NCBI GenBank assembly: GCA_013215385.1
Contig: JABSOY010000005.1
Coordinates: 62,001 to 126,000, forward strand
DNA length: 64,000 nt
Source of the DNA: Colwellia sp.
GTDB lineage: Bacteria > Pseudomonadota > Gammaproteobacteria > Enterobacterales > Alteromonadaceae
Direction of reading: 5' to 3'
In this document: piece by piece, positions 35,505-46,526 of the stretch
Layout of the letters: every line of letters begins with the position of its first letter
Position numbering within the stretch: the stretch's first letter is position 1
Made by a program: the position numbers and the translations under genes
The notes under the pieces: generated by a model
The model's database searches: none
The model's input: only the letters and a program-made list of their open reading frames with translations
What the model was told of the DNA's origin: nothing

Positions 35505-37763
35505 ATGTCATTTCCGCGTCATTTAATTTTAATATTTTCATACTTTTCAATAACTAACTATTGTTATGCTCAAGACGATAGCGATGTATTAAGCGATCTA
35601 GCTCAATGTCCTGTTCCAATATATCCGCAGTTATCTAATGAACCTGTGGCTGAAAACGCTAAATCTATTACAATTTTGGCTGAAAACTCCGAGATCAATA
35701 AAGATAAAGTGGCTAAATTTGTTGGTAACGTAATGTTACTGAAAGATCAGCAAGTTATTTTAGCGGATGAAGTTGAACTAAACAGAGAAACTTCAACGCT
35801 GAATGCTCGAGGCAACATTCACTTTCAAAATAGTGGCGTGGATATTTTTGCTGAACAATTAATGTTAAGCGACTCGTTAAATGCTACGACCTTAATTGAT
35901 ACTAAATATCAGCTTGTTGGTATGCCGGGGCATGGCGGAGCTGAAAAAATATCCGTTTCCAAAACGGGCACATTGTCATTATTAGGTTCATCTTTTACCA
36001 CTTGTTATGGTTCAACGCCAGATTGGCAGATGAATGCAAGTGAAATTAATATTTCGAAAGATGAAAAATATTTAGAAGCATACAATGCGAGATTTTCTCT
36101 TTTTAATGTTCCTGTTTTATATCTTCCTTATTTTACCATTCCTATTGGAACAGAAAGGCAGTCTGGTTTTTTATACCCTGAAATAAAGTCTTCAAATAAC
36201 TCGGGTTTTCAAACATCGATTCCTTACTACTGGAATATTGCTCCTAATATGGATGCCACCATTACGCCTAAGTATATGTCAAAACGCGGCTCTCAGTTAA
36301 TTACTGAATTTCGCTATTTACATGAACAACAAAATGGCCAAATTGATCTTGAATACTTAGATCAAGACAATGAATTAGCAAGTAATAATGATGCGCGTTA
36401 TTTGGCTAGAATTCAGCATGTTGGTACTTTTTCTGAACGATTTAGAGCTTATATTGATTACACTACGATCAGTGATGATAACTATTTATTAGATATTGGC
36501 AGTAAACATTATAATTCTAATGATGCCTATTTGTATCAAACGGGTGAGCTGGCATATTTTGCTGATAGTTGGCAGGCGAAAATTAAGTTACAAGATTTTG
36601 AAGTTCTAGGTGATAATCAGACAAGCTATCAAGCATTGGCGCATATAGAAATGAACAGCTATCAAGAGATTGATTTCTTGTCAGGCCTGTTTGATGTTTA
36701 TTCAGAAATTAGTAATTTTGATTCTTCTGATAAGAACTTGCCCACCGCGCAACGGTATCATGTTGAAGCTGGATTTACCTTTCCTATCATTACACCAGCA
36801 TGGTTTTTAAATTCAGAGTTCAAGTTACTGCAAACTAATTACGTGCAAGACAATATTCCATTATCTAGTGATCTAGAAAAAAATGTTAGTCGAACTTTAC
36901 CTAAAGTGCGCTTTCATGGTGGTGTTAATTTTGACAGACAAGCGAATTTCTGGGGAAAGGGCTTTACGCAAACCTTAGAACCACAATTACAATATTTATA
37001 CATACCTGATAAAGATCAGAGCAATATCGGTGTCTACGACACGACCAGCTTGCAAGATGATTATAACGGTTTATTTCGCGATAGACGTTTTAGTGGTTTA
37101 GACCGAATAGCACAAGCAAATCAATATTCCTGGGGGGTAACAAGTCGACTGTTAGACGGCGCGAATCAAGAACAACTACGTATGAGCTTAGGGCGTATTG
37201 TTTATCTCAATAATAGCAATTTTACGCTTGATGAAAGCAAAAATGTTGCTAAAGATGAATCTGCATTAGCGGCAGAAATATATGCACGTATAAGTCGAAA
37301 GTGGCAGTTTAGTAGTGATATTCAATACAACGCAGAAGACGATGTGACCAATAAAAGTCAAACCAGCGTTGACTACCTTATTAATAAAAATCAAACAATA
37401 CAATTGAACCATAGATACAGTCGTGATGTCTCAGGTATGACACTTGAGCAATTATCATTGGCAGGCAACGTTCGAATTAATCAAAATTGGCAACTTATAG
37501 CAAGAGTAACGCAAGATCTTCAGCAAGCTCGTAGTGTTGAAACTTATGCTGGGTTACAGTACCAAAGCTGTTGCTGGTCGGTGAGTTTTGCTTATCACCG
37601 TTATATTAATGCTAATTTTGACGAACAATCTACTGACAATGAAAATCGCGATGAATTTGATAGTGGTTTCATGCTAAGATTTAGCATGAGAGCACAGGAT
37701 ATTACAGACATGTTCAATTCAAGTATATTTGGCTATAAACGCCCTTACTTTCTCAATAATTAA
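35505..37763 (+). CDS. lptD: LPS-assembly outer-membrane protein LptD
   Basis: 752-residue outer-membrane translocon that inserts lipopolysaccharide. The signal peptide (about 1-22) ends near YCYA-QD. An OstA/LptA-like jellyroll occupies about 45-180 (including KFVGNVMLLKDQQVILADEV) and the C-terminal 26-strand barrel the rest. Cysteines are at the N-terminal segment (SDLAQCP), in the jellyroll (FTTCYGSTPDW) and a pair near the end (YQSCCWSVSF), as needed for disulfides between domains. ATG 35505 is chosen for its signal peptide; upstream TTG 35436 would make an N-terminal extension. First gene of a six-gene operon ending in apaH. Confidence 0.96.
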   Translation: MSFPRHLILIFSYFSITNYCYAQDDSDVLSDLAQCPVPIYPQLSNEPVAENAKSITILAENSEINKDKVAKFVGNVMLLKDQQVILADEVELNRETSTLNARGNIHFQNSGVDIFAEQLMLSDSLNATTLIDTKYQLVGMPGHGGAEKISVSKTGTLSLLGSSFTTCYGSTPDWQMNASEINISKDEKYLEAYNARFSLFNVPVLYLPYFTIPIGTERQSGFLYPEIKSSNNSGFQTSIPYYWNIAPNMDATITPKYMSKRGSQLITEFRYLHEQQNGQIDLEYLDQDNELASNNDARYLARIQHVGTFSERFRAYIDYTTISDDNYLLDIGSKHYNSNDAYLYQTGELAYFADSWQAKIKLQDFEVLGDNQTSYQALAHIEMNSYQEIDFLSGLFDVYSEISNFDSSDKNLPTAQRYHVEAGFTFPIITPAWFLNSEFKLLQTNYVQDNIPLSSDLEKNVSRTLPKVRFHGGVNFDRQANFWGKGFTQTLEPQLQYLYIPDKDQSNIGVYDTTSLQDDYNGLFRDRRFSGLDRIAQANQYSWGVTSRLLDGANQEQLRMSLGRIVYLNNSNFTLDESKNVAKDESALAAEIYARISRKWQFSSDIQYNAEDDVTNKSQTSVDYLINKNQTIQLNHRYSRDVSGMTLEQLSLAGNVRINQNWQLIARVTQDLQQARSVETYAGLQYQSCCWSVSFAYHRYINANFDEQSTDNENRDEFDSGFMLRFSMRAQDITDMFNSSIFGYKRPYFLNN

Positions 37764-37783
37764 ATATAAGAAATAGAAGATAC

Positions 37784-39079
37784 ATGAAAAAATTATTTAA
37801 AAGTTTACTAGTAACGACCGTTTGTACGGCAATTTCATTAACCACTGTTCAAGCTGAAGAAATTGAGTTAGATCGCGTTGCCGTTATTGTAGATGCTGGT
37901 GTGGTTTTAGAATCTGAAGTTAAAGACCTACTAAATACAATTAAACTACAGGCTAAAAAAAAGGGTCAAGGTTTACCCTCTGATAAAGCACTAAGAGTGC
38001 AAGTTATCGACAAACTGATAAATGACAGCCTAATTATGCAAATAGGTGAGCGAATGGGCGTACAAGTAAGTGACGCTCAATTAGATGAAACGCTGACTAA
38101 TATGGCTAAAGACGAAGAGCTGACTTTAGAACTATTTCGTCAGAAAATCATTAGCGATGGCACTGATTATGACAAATACCGAGAACTAGTACGCACTGAG
38201 ATTATTTCTGGTGAAGTGAGCCGAAGTAGTGTTCAACGCCGTATCTATGTTTCGCCGCAAGAAGTTACAAATTTAATATCTTCAATGAAAGAGCAAACCA
38301 ATAATGATGTTGATTATCGTTTAGGACATATCTTAATTAGCTTTCCTCCTGAGCCAACACAAGATGATATGAACGAGGCCAAAATACGAGCTGACAAAGT
38401 TATTGAATTACTTAAAAACGGCAGTAATTTTGCTAAAATTGCGATAGCGTCTTCAGGGGGCACAAATGCTCTTGAAGGTGGTGATTTAGGTTGGAAAAAT
38501 ATCAATGAGCTACCGACATTATTTTCTGAAATTATTGATGGTGAAAAGAAAGGCGCTATATTAGGTGCTATTCGTACCGGTCTAGGTTTTAGTATTGTGA
38601 AAATTATAGATGTTCGTGGTCGTAAAATACTTGAAATAGAAGAAGTTAAAGCACGCCATATCTTAATTACACCGTCAGTTATTTTAAGTGAAGCAAAAGC
38701 TGAATCTATGTTACAAGGATATATGGATAAAATTAATGCTGGTGAAGCTGACTTTGCTGATTTAGCCAAAGAGCACTCTGAAGGGCCTACTTCAGTCAGT
38801 GGCGGCGACTTAGGTTGGGCTGATCCTAATGCTTATGATCCAGCATTTACAGATGCTTTAGCCAGATTAAAGATTGATGAAATACATAAGCCTTTTAGAT
38901 CATCATTTGGTTGGCATATAGCGCAACTAACAGGACGCAGAACTTTAGATGCAACTAAGCAAATGAACAAAAAAAGAGCGTATCAAATTCTTTTTAATCG
39001 TAAATTTGGTCTGGAAAGCGCGCGTTGGTTAAAAGAATTACGAGATGATGCCTATGTTGATATTTTTGCGAGAGACTAA
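37784..39079 (+). CDS. surA: Periplasmic chaperone and peptidyl-prolyl isomerase SurA
   Basis: 431 residues with a signal peptide (about 1-24, VQA-EE). An N-terminal chaperone region (about 25-165) is followed by two parvulin domains: the first from about 172 (YRLGHILISFPPEP with GGDLGWKN), the second from about 285 (KARHILITPSVI with GGDLGWADP). A short C-terminal helix (about 385-431) completes the fold. It helps fold outer-membrane proteins, including LptD encoded 20 bp upstream. pdxA starts 6 bp downstream. Confidence 0.96.
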   Translation: MKKLFKSLLVTTVCTAISLTTVQAEEIELDRVAVIVDAGVVLESEVKDLLNTIKLQAKKKGQGLPSDKALRVQVIDKLINDSLIMQIGERMGVQVSDAQLDETLTNMAKDEELTLELFRQKIISDGTDYDKYRELVRTEIISGEVSRSSVQRRIYVSPQEVTNLISSMKEQTNNDVDYRLGHILISFPPEPTQDDMNEAKIRADKVIELLKNGSNFAKIAIASSGGTNALEGGDLGWKNINELPTLFSEIIDGEKKGAILGAIRTGLGFSIVKIIDVRGRKILEIEEVKARHILITPSVILSEAKAESMLQGYMDKINAGEADFADLAKEHSEGPTSVSGGDLGWADPNAYDPAFTDALARLKIDEIHKPFRSSFGWHIAQLTGRRTLDATKQMNKKRAYQILFNRKFGLESARWLKELRDDAYVDIFARD

Positions 39080-39085
39080 ATAATA

Positions 39086-40069
39086 ATGTCCAAACGTATT
39101 GCTATTACCCCCGGAGAGCCTGCTGGCATTGGTCCTGATTTAGCTATAGTTATTGCTCAGCAAGATTGGCCCGTTGAGATGGTTGTTGTTGCCTGTAAAA
39201 AATTAATGTCGCAAAGAGCTGAAAACTTAGGCTTACCGTTAACATTGATTGATTATGATCCAAGTGTCTCGGCACAACCACAGCAAGCAGGTACGTTAAC
39301 CATTTTATCGGTAGACATGGCTGAACCTTGTATTCCTGGCGAACTTAATACTCAAAACGGTGCTTACGTTATTGAAACGTTAAGAATTGCTAGTGAGAAA
39401 AATATATCAGGTGAGTTTGATGCGGTTGTTACTGGCCCCGTTCATAAAGGGTTAATTAACCAATCAGGGATCGCCTTTAGTGGTCATACGGAATACTTCG
39501 CTCTGCAAGCAAATTGTTCCGATGTGGTCATGATGCTAGCAACGGAAGGTTTGAGGGTTGCACTTGTTACGACGCACATTCCACTCGCCTATGTTTCAAA
39601 AGCAATAACCACAGAGCGTTTGCAAAAAGTGACCCGTATTCTCCATAACGATTTAATGACTAAATTTGGTATTACTGACCCTAAAATTTATGTCTGTGGT
39701 CTTAATCCACATGCTGGTGAAGGTGGGCATCTTGGTAAAGAAGAAATAGAAGTCATGATACCCGCATTAGAAGAGTTGAGAGCTGAAGGTATTAATACCA
39801 TAGGCCCATTACCTGCAGACACTATTTTTCAACAAAAATACTTGGATGATGCCGATGCCATTTTGACTATGTATCATGATCAAGGTTTACCTGTGCTGAA
39901 ATATAAAGGTTTCGGTTCGTCAGTTAATATCACTTTAGGCTTACCTTTTATTCGAACATCAGTGGATCACGGCACTGCATTAGAACTTGCAGGAACAAAC
40001 TCTGCTGACTCAGGTAGCTTCATTGAAGCTATTAATACCGCCATTTCTTTAGCAAATAATCAATCATGA
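39086..40069 (+). CDS. pdxA: 4-hydroxythreonine-4-phosphate dehydrogenase
   Basis: 327 residues. NAD-dependent oxidation step of pyridoxal phosphate synthesis (DXP-dependent route). Family motifs are [17 protein letters not shown] at the N-terminus, [15 protein letters not shown], the metal-binding histidine in SGHTEYFA, and [20 protein letters not shown] near the C-terminus. Overlaps rsmA by 4 bp, so translationally coupled. Embedded in the lptD-surA-pdxA-rsmA-apaG-apaH operon. Confidence 0.97.
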   Translation: MSKRIAITPGEPAGIGPDLAIVIAQQDWPVEMVVVACKKLMSQRAENLGLPLTLIDYDPSVSAQPQQAGTLTILSVDMAEPCIPGELNTQNGAYVIETLRIASEKNISGEFDAVVTGPVHKGLINQSGIAFSGHTEYFALQANCSDVVMMLATEGLRVALVTTHIPLAYVSKAITTERLQKVTRILHNDLMTKFGITDPKIYVCGLNPHAGEGGHLGKEEIEVMIPALEELRAEGINTIGPLPADTIFQQKYLDDADAILTMYHDQGLPVLKYKGFGSSVNITLGLPFIRTSVDHGTALELAGTNSADSGSFIEAINTAISLANNQS

Positions 40070-40878
40070 ATAATAAAACACATTTAGGCCATCAGGCCAA
40101 AAAACGCTTTGGACAAAACTTCCTTCATGACGAAGGAGTGATCAGCAGAATCGTTGATGCTATTAACCCTGAACCCGATGAAAATCTCATCGAAATTGGT
40201 CCTGGTTTAGGAGCATTAACCGAACCCGTTATTGACAGAGCAGGACCTATATCCGTTGTAGAACTTGATAGAGATCTAGCTCATCGTTTACGTCATCATC
40301 CATTTCTAGCATCAAAGTTAACGATTTATGAAGCGGATGCACTTAAATTTGATTTTGGTGAAATAGCGAACGATGAAAAGCCATTAAGAATATTCGGTAA
40401 CTTACCCTATAATATTTCTACGCCACTGATCTTTCATTTATTAACGTTTAAAGACTCAGTGAAAGATATGCACTTCATGTTACAAAAAGAGGTCGTGCAA
40501 CGTATGGCAGCTAGCCATAATTGCAAGGCATATGGCCGACTTTCAATTATGACCCAGTATCAATGCCAAGTAATTCCTGTTATGGAAATAGGTCCTGAAG
40601 CTTTTAAACCTGCACCTAAAGTTGACTCCGCCATTGTACGTTTAATTCCACATGCTGAAATTAAGAATCCAGTAAAAGATATAAAATCTTTAAATCAAGT
40701 CTGTTTAGCTGCATTTAACCAACGCAGAAAAACCATTCGTAACAGCTTTAAAAAACTATTTACTGTTGAGCAATTAACCGCATTAGATATAGATGCAACC
40801 TTACGCGCAGAAAACTTACCTATTAGTGATTTTATTAAGCTAGCTAATTTTTTAACTGATAATCCGGTAGAATTATGA
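40066..40878 (+). CDS. rsmA: 16S rRNA dimethyladenosine methyltransferase
   Basis: 270-residue KsgA. Dimethylates two adjacent adenosines in 16S rRNA helix 45, late in 30S assembly. Conserved SAM-binding segment [15 protein letters not shown], the catalytic [14 protein letters not shown] (NLPY), and the C-terminal [15 protein letters not shown] region. Overlaps pdxA by 4 bp and apaG by 4 bp, ordering translation within the operon. Length matches the family. Confidence 0.98.
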   Translation: MNNKTHLGHQAKKRFGQNFLHDEGVISRIVDAINPEPDENLIEIGPGLGALTEPVIDRAGPISVVELDRDLAHRLRHHPFLASKLTIYEADALKFDFGEIANDEKPLRIFGNLPYNISTPLIFHLLTFKDSVKDMHFMLQKEVVQRMAASHNCKAYGRLSIMTQYQCQVIPVMEIGPEAFKPAPKVDSAIVRLIPHAEIKNPVKDIKSLNQVCLAAFNQRRKTIRNSFKKLFTVEQLTALDIDATLRAENLPISDFIKLANFLTDNPVEL

Positions 40879-41288
40879 CCATTGATACATCAACTATGAC
40901 ACCGGAATCTCTTGACCTTAATCATGATATTGCGGTGAGTGTTAAGACTGAATATATTGCATCACAGTTTATTGAGCATGAAAAACACTATGTTTTTAGT
41001 TATAGCATCAGCATTACTAATAATGACAGTAAGTCAGTTAAGTTACTCTCTCGATACTGGTTGATCACCGACGGTGATAACAAAACATCAACCGTTGCAG
41101 GTGAAGGTGTCATTGGTAAACAACCGACAATAGCACCAGAGCAAACGTTTACTTACACCAGTGGCTGTATATTAAAAACACCTGTCGGTACAATGGAAGG
41201 CCATTATCAAGTAGTGGATAATGACAATAAACTTCAGCAAGTTGAAATTCCTGTTTTTGGCTTAGCCAAACCTAATATCTTAAATTAA
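40875..41288 (+). CDS. apaG: ApaG, Co2+/Mg2+ efflux-associated protein
   Basis: 137 residues; the family is about 125-130. The ApaG/FBG-like immunoglobulin fold is recognised by the [14 protein letters not shown]-type strand, [23 protein letters not shown] and the C-terminal [14 protein letters not shown] segment. Function unclear; a link to divalent cation efflux is reported in enterobacteria. An extra 10-12 residues precede the conserved region. It lies between rsmA and apaH, overlapping rsmA by 4 bp, with apaH 17 bp after it. Confidence 0.93.
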   Translation: MTIDTSTMTPESLDLNHDIAVSVKTEYIASQFIEHEKHYVFSYSISITNNDSKSVKLLSRYWLITDGDNKTSTVAGEGVIGKQPTIAPEQTFTYTSGCILKTPVGTMEGHYQVVDNDNKLQQVEIPVFGLAKPNILN

Positions 41289-41305
41289 TAGCGATACGTC
41301 TCTTT

Positions 41306-42127
41306 ATGGCAATCTATTTTGTTGGCGATATTCAAGGTTGTTTTCAAGAGTTACGTTCTCTACTTACACAAGTGGATTTTAATCCTAAAAAAGATCAACT
41401 ATGGGTCGCGGGTGATTTAGTCGCAAGGGGCCCTGATTCATTATCAGTTCTTCGATACATCAAATCATTAGGAAATAGTGCGAAAGTCGTTTTAGGTAAT
41501 CATGACCTTCATCTACTTGCCATTTATTCGGGCTTGAAAAAAGCGAAGCCTTCAGACCTTCTTAGCGAACTTCTTGGGGCTGATGATGTTGATGAATTAT
41601 TAAATTGGTTAGCACAACAACCTCTGATACAAAAACTTCCCAATGAAAATGTTTACATGAGCCATGCGGGGTTGCCTCCACAATGGTCACCAGAGCAAGC
41701 ATTGCAACAAGCTAATATCGCTTCTTCTTATATTGCATCACCTCAAAGAAAAAAATGGCTGAAAGTGATGTATGGTGAACAGCCGAATCAATGGTTAATG
41801 GCCGAAAATGACATAGAAAAATTTCGCTTTACGGTAAATGCGCTAACAAGAATGCGTTATTGTCAACTTGACCATGGCTTAGAGTTTTCATGTAAAGCGT
41901 CACTGAGTGACTCTCCTCATCATATAAAACCTTGGTTTGAACTAACAAATATCAATAATACTTATAGTTGGATATTTGGCCATTGGGCAGCATTAATGGG
42001 GATATGCTCAAAAAACAACATATATGCATTAGATACTGGCTGCGTTTGGGGGGGGTATTTAACTTTATTAAGGTGGTCAGACAAAAAACTGTTTATTGAA
42101 CATTCACACAATAAAATAGTAAAGTAA
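41306..42127 (+). CDS. apaH: Symmetrical diadenosine tetraphosphatase
   Basis: 273 residues, metallophosphatase fold. Splits Ap4A into two ADP and can remove 5' Np4 caps on RNA. Metal-binding motifs GDIQGC (near residue 5), GDLVARGPDS and LGNHDLHL are clear; MSHAGLPPQW and FGHWAAL mark further histidine ligands. Last gene of the lptD to apaH operon. No strong terminator was found in the 210 bp before the next gene. Confidence 0.96.
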   Translation: MAIYFVGDIQGCFQELRSLLTQVDFNPKKDQLWVAGDLVARGPDSLSVLRYIKSLGNSAKVVLGNHDLHLLAIYSGLKKAKPSDLLSELLGADDVDELLNWLAQQPLIQKLPNENVYMSHAGLPPQWSPEQALQQANIASSYIASPQRKKWLKVMYGEQPNQWLMAENDIEKFRFTVNALTRMRYCQLDHGLEFSCKASLSDSPHHIKPWFELTNINNTYSWIFGHWAALMGICSKNNIYALDTGCVWGGYLTLLRWSDKKLFIEHSHNKIVK

Positions 42128-42337
42128 AAAAACTTGCGATAAAGCAACAACTAAAGATGAAAAATAGATTAAGCTTGTTATACTGAACTTTATGGCTAAT
42201 TATTTCTAAGAGTTAGCCGATATCTACCTAGTAATAAGGTCAAAGGTTAAACTCAGTATCTTTAACTGAGTAGATCTACAGATAAACCATCATGGTTTAA
42301 ACACATACTCACAATATCTATCTACACGGTGACATTT

Positions 42338-44356
42338 ATGAATTTAACGGTAGCAAAGAAAATAATTGGTGGTTTCACCATTATTGCTGTTTTACTGGTA
42401 ATAACTAGTGCTATATCTTTAATGAATTTAAATACAATTCATCAATCCACTTTACAGCAAAGTGAGTTGGCTATACCAACGTTACAAGGTAGTAATAAGC
42501 TTGCCAATACCCTTACCCAAATAGGTAATTTAACATTACGAGCTTATTATCAAACAGAATTAACCCCACTTAATAAAAATTTATCATCATTTAATAGCGA
42601 AAAAAGTGGTTTTGCTACTGAGCTTAAAAAATTAAAAACGGTCGTGCAAAAAGAAAATTCGCTGCTATCGAATTTACGCAAGGTAGACTCCGTATATAAC
42701 AAGTTAGAAAAAGAAATTGAAACGGTATTTAGAAACCGTAAAATTAGCATTGAAGAAGCGCTGATATTAACTGAAAAAATAGATATCTTAGAAGAAAAAG
42801 CTGATGATGCTGCTACATTACTGTTAGATCTTGCCGACCACGACTTAGCCGATACTAAGTTACAACGTGCGGTTGAGCTAGGCGAACATATTGAAACCTT
42901 ACTTAATGGTGTGGTGAGTTCAGGTTTTGAATATAAAGAGTTAATTGATATTAAATCAACTGATTTAGTTGGCAGAGAAATTAGCAATGCTTTCGTTGAT
43001 GTTGAGAAATCATTTATCGATATTTTTTCTGAGCTAAAAGGTAAAGGTATTGATGATGTTGCCGCTGACTTAGCCACTGCATTAGAAGAGTTAACAGGGC
43101 TGATAAATTCAAAAGATGGTATTTTTGCTCATAAGGATAAGCAGTTACTCGCACTAAAAACGGCGACTGAGAATTTAAGTGCAGCCGAAAGTGATATTAA
43201 GCAAGCGAATGACATTTTAGCTAAACAGGTCAACCTAGCTAATCAAACCGCAATAGCGGCAGGTAATTTGGTTAATGAAAAAGTGTCGGAAGGAAATACA
43301 CAAACGACCTTAATAGCGATTGGTTCTATTATTGCTGCCATTGCTATCGCCTGGTTTACATTAATCAGTATTACTCGTCCATTAAGTCGAGTGAATAAAA
43401 TGCTTAACATTGTTGCTTCTGGAGATTTATCGCATAAACTCGATGAAAGTGGCAAGGATGAATTTGCTGAATTATCACGTAACTGTAATTTATTAATTGA
43501 TAGTTTACGTAATCTAATTCAAGGCATTGTTAGCCGCTCTACACAACTCGCTACTGCCGCCGAGGAAACATCTGCGGTAACCGCACAAAGTACGACTGCA
43601 ATTGCAGAGCAACGTTCTCAAGTTGAACAAGCTGCCTCAGCAACTACACAAATGAGCAGTACTTCACAAAGCGTTCTAGCAAGTGCCAATGATACTTTAG
43701 GTGAAATTAAGCAAGCTGATGACGAAGCAAAACGTATTAAAGTTATTTCAGAGCGTAACCGTCAAACGATTGAATTACTCGCCAGCGAAGTTGATGAAGC
43801 ATCAAAAGTGATTAATAAACTTCAACAAGACAGTGCGTCTATCGGCAGTATTCTTGATGTTATTCGTGGTATTGCGGAGCAAACTAACTTACTTGCACTA
43901 AATGCCGCTATTGAAGCCGCACGTGCCGGTGAGCAAGGTCGCGGGTTTGCTGTTGTTGCCGATGAAGTTAGAACATTAGCTAGTCGGACACAAGAATCAA
44001 CACAAGAAATACAAAATATGATTGAAGTACTGCAAAGTGGTGCTCAACAAGCCGTTGGTGTAATGAATACCGGTAAGAAACAAGCTGCTAATTGTGTTGA
44101 GCAAAGTAGAGAAGCTGAAAAAGCACTAGAAACAATCACTCATTCTGTACATGAAGCGTTTGACAGAAGTACTCAAATAGCTTCAGCGGCCGAAGAACAA
44201 AGTGTTGTTGCCCATGAAATTAGTGAAAATTTAGAATCAATTGTTGCTATTGCTGAGCAGACGACTGCAGGTGCACAGCAAACAGCTGAGTCAAGTAATG
44301 AAGTAGCAAAATTAGCCGAAGAGTTACAACAATCAGTGCAAGAATTTAAACTTTAA
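42338..44356 (+). CDS. Methyl-accepting chemotaxis protein
   Basis: About 672 residues. One transmembrane helix near the N-terminus (about 8-30), a periplasmic domain of about 290 residues with long predicted helices, a second helix (about 320-343), a HAMP region, then a long coiled-coil signalling domain (about 400-672). The highly conserved hairpin tip [20 protein letters not shown], with [15 protein letters not shown] after it, binds CheA and CheW. The ligand is unknown. No C-terminal CheR-binding pentapeptide is seen. I use ATG 42338, with GGTG seven bases upstream, rather than GTG 42329. A terminator follows. Confidence 0.93.
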   Translation: MNLTVAKKIIGGFTIIAVLLVITSAISLMNLNTIHQSTLQQSELAIPTLQGSNKLANTLTQIGNLTLRAYYQTELTPLNKNLSSFNSEKSGFATELKKLKTVVQKENSLLSNLRKVDSVYNKLEKEIETVFRNRKISIEEALILTEKIDILEEKADDAATLLLDLADHDLADTKLQRAVELGEHIETLLNGVVSSGFEYKELIDIKSTDLVGREISNAFVDVEKSFIDIFSELKGKGIDDVAADLATALEELTGLINSKDGIFAHKDKQLLALKTATENLSAAESDIKQANDILAKQVNLANQTAIAAGNLVNEKVSEGNTQTTLIAIGSIIAAIAIAWFTLISITRPLSRVNKMLNIVASGDLSHKLDESGKDEFAELSRNCNLLIDSLRNLIQGIVSRSTQLATAAEETSAVTAQSTTAIAEQRSQVEQAASATTQMSSTSQSVLASANDTLGEIKQADDEAKRIKVISERNRQTIELLASEVDEASKVINKLQQDSASIGSILDVIRGIAEQTNLLALNAAIEAARAGEQGRGFAVVADEVRTLASRTQESTQEIQNMIEVLQSGAQQAVGVMNTGKKQAANCVEQSREAEKALETITHSVHEAFDRSTQIASAAEEQSVVAHEISENLESIVAIAEQTTAGAQQTAESSNEVAKLAEELQQSVQEFKL

Positions 44357-44410
44357 AAATAGTTGAGATGTTATGAATAACGTTATTATATAGCATTACT
44401 CATAACGGAT

Positions 44411-44448
44411 AAAAAAGGCTTTTACTATTACAGTAAAAGCCTTTTTAT
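44411..44448 (+). terminator. Terminator between chemoreceptor and nagB
   Basis: AAAAGGCTTTTACT and AGTAAAAGCCTTTT form a 14-bp perfect stem with a 5-base loop, flanked by A and T tracts on the two sides. It serves the convergent chemoreceptor and nagB genes. Confidence 0.93.
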
Positions 44449-44475
44449 TATCGGTAATAAAAGATAATGACAGCC

Positions 44476-45282
44476 TTAGTAGTTATGATAAAAACCGTAA
44501 GTTTCATTAATTTTACGGTGTTGCTGATCAGCCCATTGATAATATTGATGATCCGCTAAATCGCTCGCCGCTTCTTTGTCTAATAAGATAACCGCATTTT
44601 CATGCATCTGTAGAGCAGATGCTGGACACATCGCAGATAGTGCACCAGTAATCATATCGTTAACCGCTTTTGCTTTATTCTTCCCAGTTGCCATTAGTAA
44701 CACATAGCGAGCATCCATTATGGTGGCAATACCCATAGTCATCGCCATGGTTGGTTGCTCTTCACCTTCGTTAAATAAACGACTATTATCGGTTAGTGTT
44801 TGCTGGGTTAATGTTTTAATACGTGTACGCGATGCCAAGCTTGATGTAGGTTCATTAAAGCCAATATGTCCGTTGGCACCAATACCGAGTATTTGCAGGT
44901 CAATGCCACCTAGTTCTTGTATTTTTTTCTCATAGCTAACACCTTGTTCTCTTGGGTTTTGGCTATTGCTACAGGTTGGTAAATAAGTGTTGCTTTGATT
45001 GATATCGACATGATCAAACAAGTGATCTTTCATAAAGCTACGATAGCTTTGAGCGTTATCTGCATTAATGTTGTGATATTCGTCGAGGTTAAACGAAGAG
45101 ACGTGGTTAAAGCTTAACCCTTCATTTTTATGTTTGTTTACTAATTGCTTGTAAAGACTAATTGGAGTGCTGCCGGTAGCGAGGCCTAAGACAGGTTTAT
45201 CTTTATTTCTGATTAATTCACTGACCCATTGAGCAGCATTCTCTGCTACTTGTTCAGCGTTATCAAAGATAATTATTTGCAT
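44476..45282 (-). CDS. nagB: Glucosamine-6-phosphate deaminase
   Basis: 268 residues. Converts glucosamine-6-phosphate to fructose-6-phosphate and ammonia, the last step of GlcNAc use. Motifs: LGLATGSTPISLYKQL, the active-site FNLDEYHNI with the catalytic aspartate, GIGANGHIGFNEPTSSL, and TRIKTLTQQTL. AAGGA lies 7 bases upstream of the start. No other nag genes are in the window. It could also help recycle amino sugars from muropeptides handled by AmgK/MurU, but that link is only contextual. Confidence 0.96.
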   Translation of the reverse strand: MQIIIFDNAEQVAENAAQWVSELIRNKDKPVLGLATGSTPISLYKQLVNKHKNEGLSFNHVSSFNLDEYHNINADNAQSYRSFMKDHLFDHVDINQSNTYLPTCSNSQNPREQGVSYEKKIQELGGIDLQILGIGANGHIGFNEPTSSLASRTRIKTLTQQTLTDNSRLFNEGEEQPTMAMTMGIATIMDARYVLLMATGKNKAKAVNDMITGALSAMCPASALQMHENAVILLDKEAASDLADHQYYQWADQQHRKINETYGFYHNY

Positions 45283-45545
45283 GTAGAATCCTTAAAATTT
45301 AATTTAATTTTTGTATGAAATTTTATTTCACTAATGGATGCAAATAAATATTGTGATGAAAATCGACTTTATAGTGCAGCTAAATACCTTTTCATAATGT
45401 TTTAAGTATCTTAGCTAAACTGACGTTTATTTTAATTCAACACAAGTTAGATTGTACTATGGTAGGATTTTTTTTGCACTGTCTTTAATAAATAATGAAA
45501 GCCAGTAATAGGGTATTTCTGGCTTTGAGTGTGGTTTACGTTCGG

Positions 45546-46235
45546 TTATAAGTCGATATCAACAGAATATGATACTACAAATTTCATATCGTCATTATCC
45601 ATATCAGTATCGGATACAGCAAAGGTGAAACCACCTTTACTTAAACTAACACCGTAATCGTTATAATCTTTGGCAATCATACTATCATCATATGAATAAT
45701 CGCCAAGATGAAATGCTAATGTTAAGCCATCTGCTATTTCAAACTCTGCATCAGCAGAGATATATAAACTCGAGTCAGCAAATTGAGCGCCGTCATCATT
45801 ATTAACCCCGTAGCTTGCTGATAGTGAAAAATATGAATAAGACAAAGAACCGTATATTTCACCAAAATCATACTCATTTGAACTGTCAGCTTCTGCTGAG
45901 TCAGGGTAGGCGTAATAAATATAACCAACATCATAGCTAACATCTGCATTCAATTGACCGCTAAAGCCTAAGTAAAAATCTAGTTCAGCACTAGCGTCAT
46001 CACCAAAATCAATGTTCGAGGCCCAAGTTCCCGCATAAAAGCCAGATTCGTTTGCGTAATCAATACCACCAGAAATAGCTGCAGCGTCATTTGTCTGGCT
46101 TACACCACGCCATAAATAGTTACTGGTAGCAGCAACATTAGCAGACAAACCCTCAACCGCTGACGCTTGTGTCGACAACAATGAGGTAGCGGCAAAGAAT
46201 GATATTAGTGTTAATGGTATTAGTGTTTTTTTCAT
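45546..46235 (-). CDS. TorF-family (Gcw_chp) putative porin
   Basis: 229 residues with a signal peptide (about 1-26, ASA-VE). The mature part is a beta-barrel of the Gcw_chp type, typical of marine Gammaproteobacteria: SANVAATSNYLWRGVSQTND near the N-terminus, GTWASNIDFG and DFYLGFSG in the middle, and ending SVDIDL. The acidic, tyrosine-rich strands fit an outer-membrane channel. Substrate unknown. A single gene with no clear partner. The first residues after the signal (VEGLSANVAATSNYLWRG) are the most diagnostic. Confidence 0.88.
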   Translation of the reverse strand: MKKTLIPLTLISFFAATSLLSTQASAVEGLSANVAATSNYLWRGVSQTNDAAAISGGIDYANESGFYAGTWASNIDFGDDASAELDFYLGFSGQLNADVSYDVGYIYYAYPDSAEADSSNEYDFGEIYGSLSYSYFSLSASYGVNNDDGAQFADSSLYISADAEFEIADGLTLAFHLGDYSYDDSMIAKDYNDYGVSLSKGGFTFAVSDTDMDNDDMKFVVSYSVDIDL

Positions 46236-46526
46236 GAGAGTCTCTTTATTTAGTTATATTTTAATTCTACACGGAGCACTGCAAGGTCGATGCCTGAGCT
46301 GTACAATACTTTTATGGTTTTTTTATTGTTTAAATTTAATAAGTTAAGTAGATGTTAGCTTGTTTTACGATAAATAGACAGATACCTATGGGCATCTTTG
46401 GTGCATTTGAATGGGTAACGCTCATCTTAAGTGCACAAAATTTTCTTATATTCATTTACTTACTGTGTAGAGTTTTCCCTTAGGTCATTGTTATAATGCT
46501 AGGTAATATTTTAAAAGGGTTTACCT

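Noticed and set aside
38314-38769. 151-codon minus-strand frame inside surA
   Set aside because: Antisense to the conserved parvulin domains, without a start signal; a shadow frame.
42550-43077. 175-codon minus-strand frame inside the chemoreceptor gene
   Set aside because: Serine-rich antisense shadow of the helical periplasmic domain.
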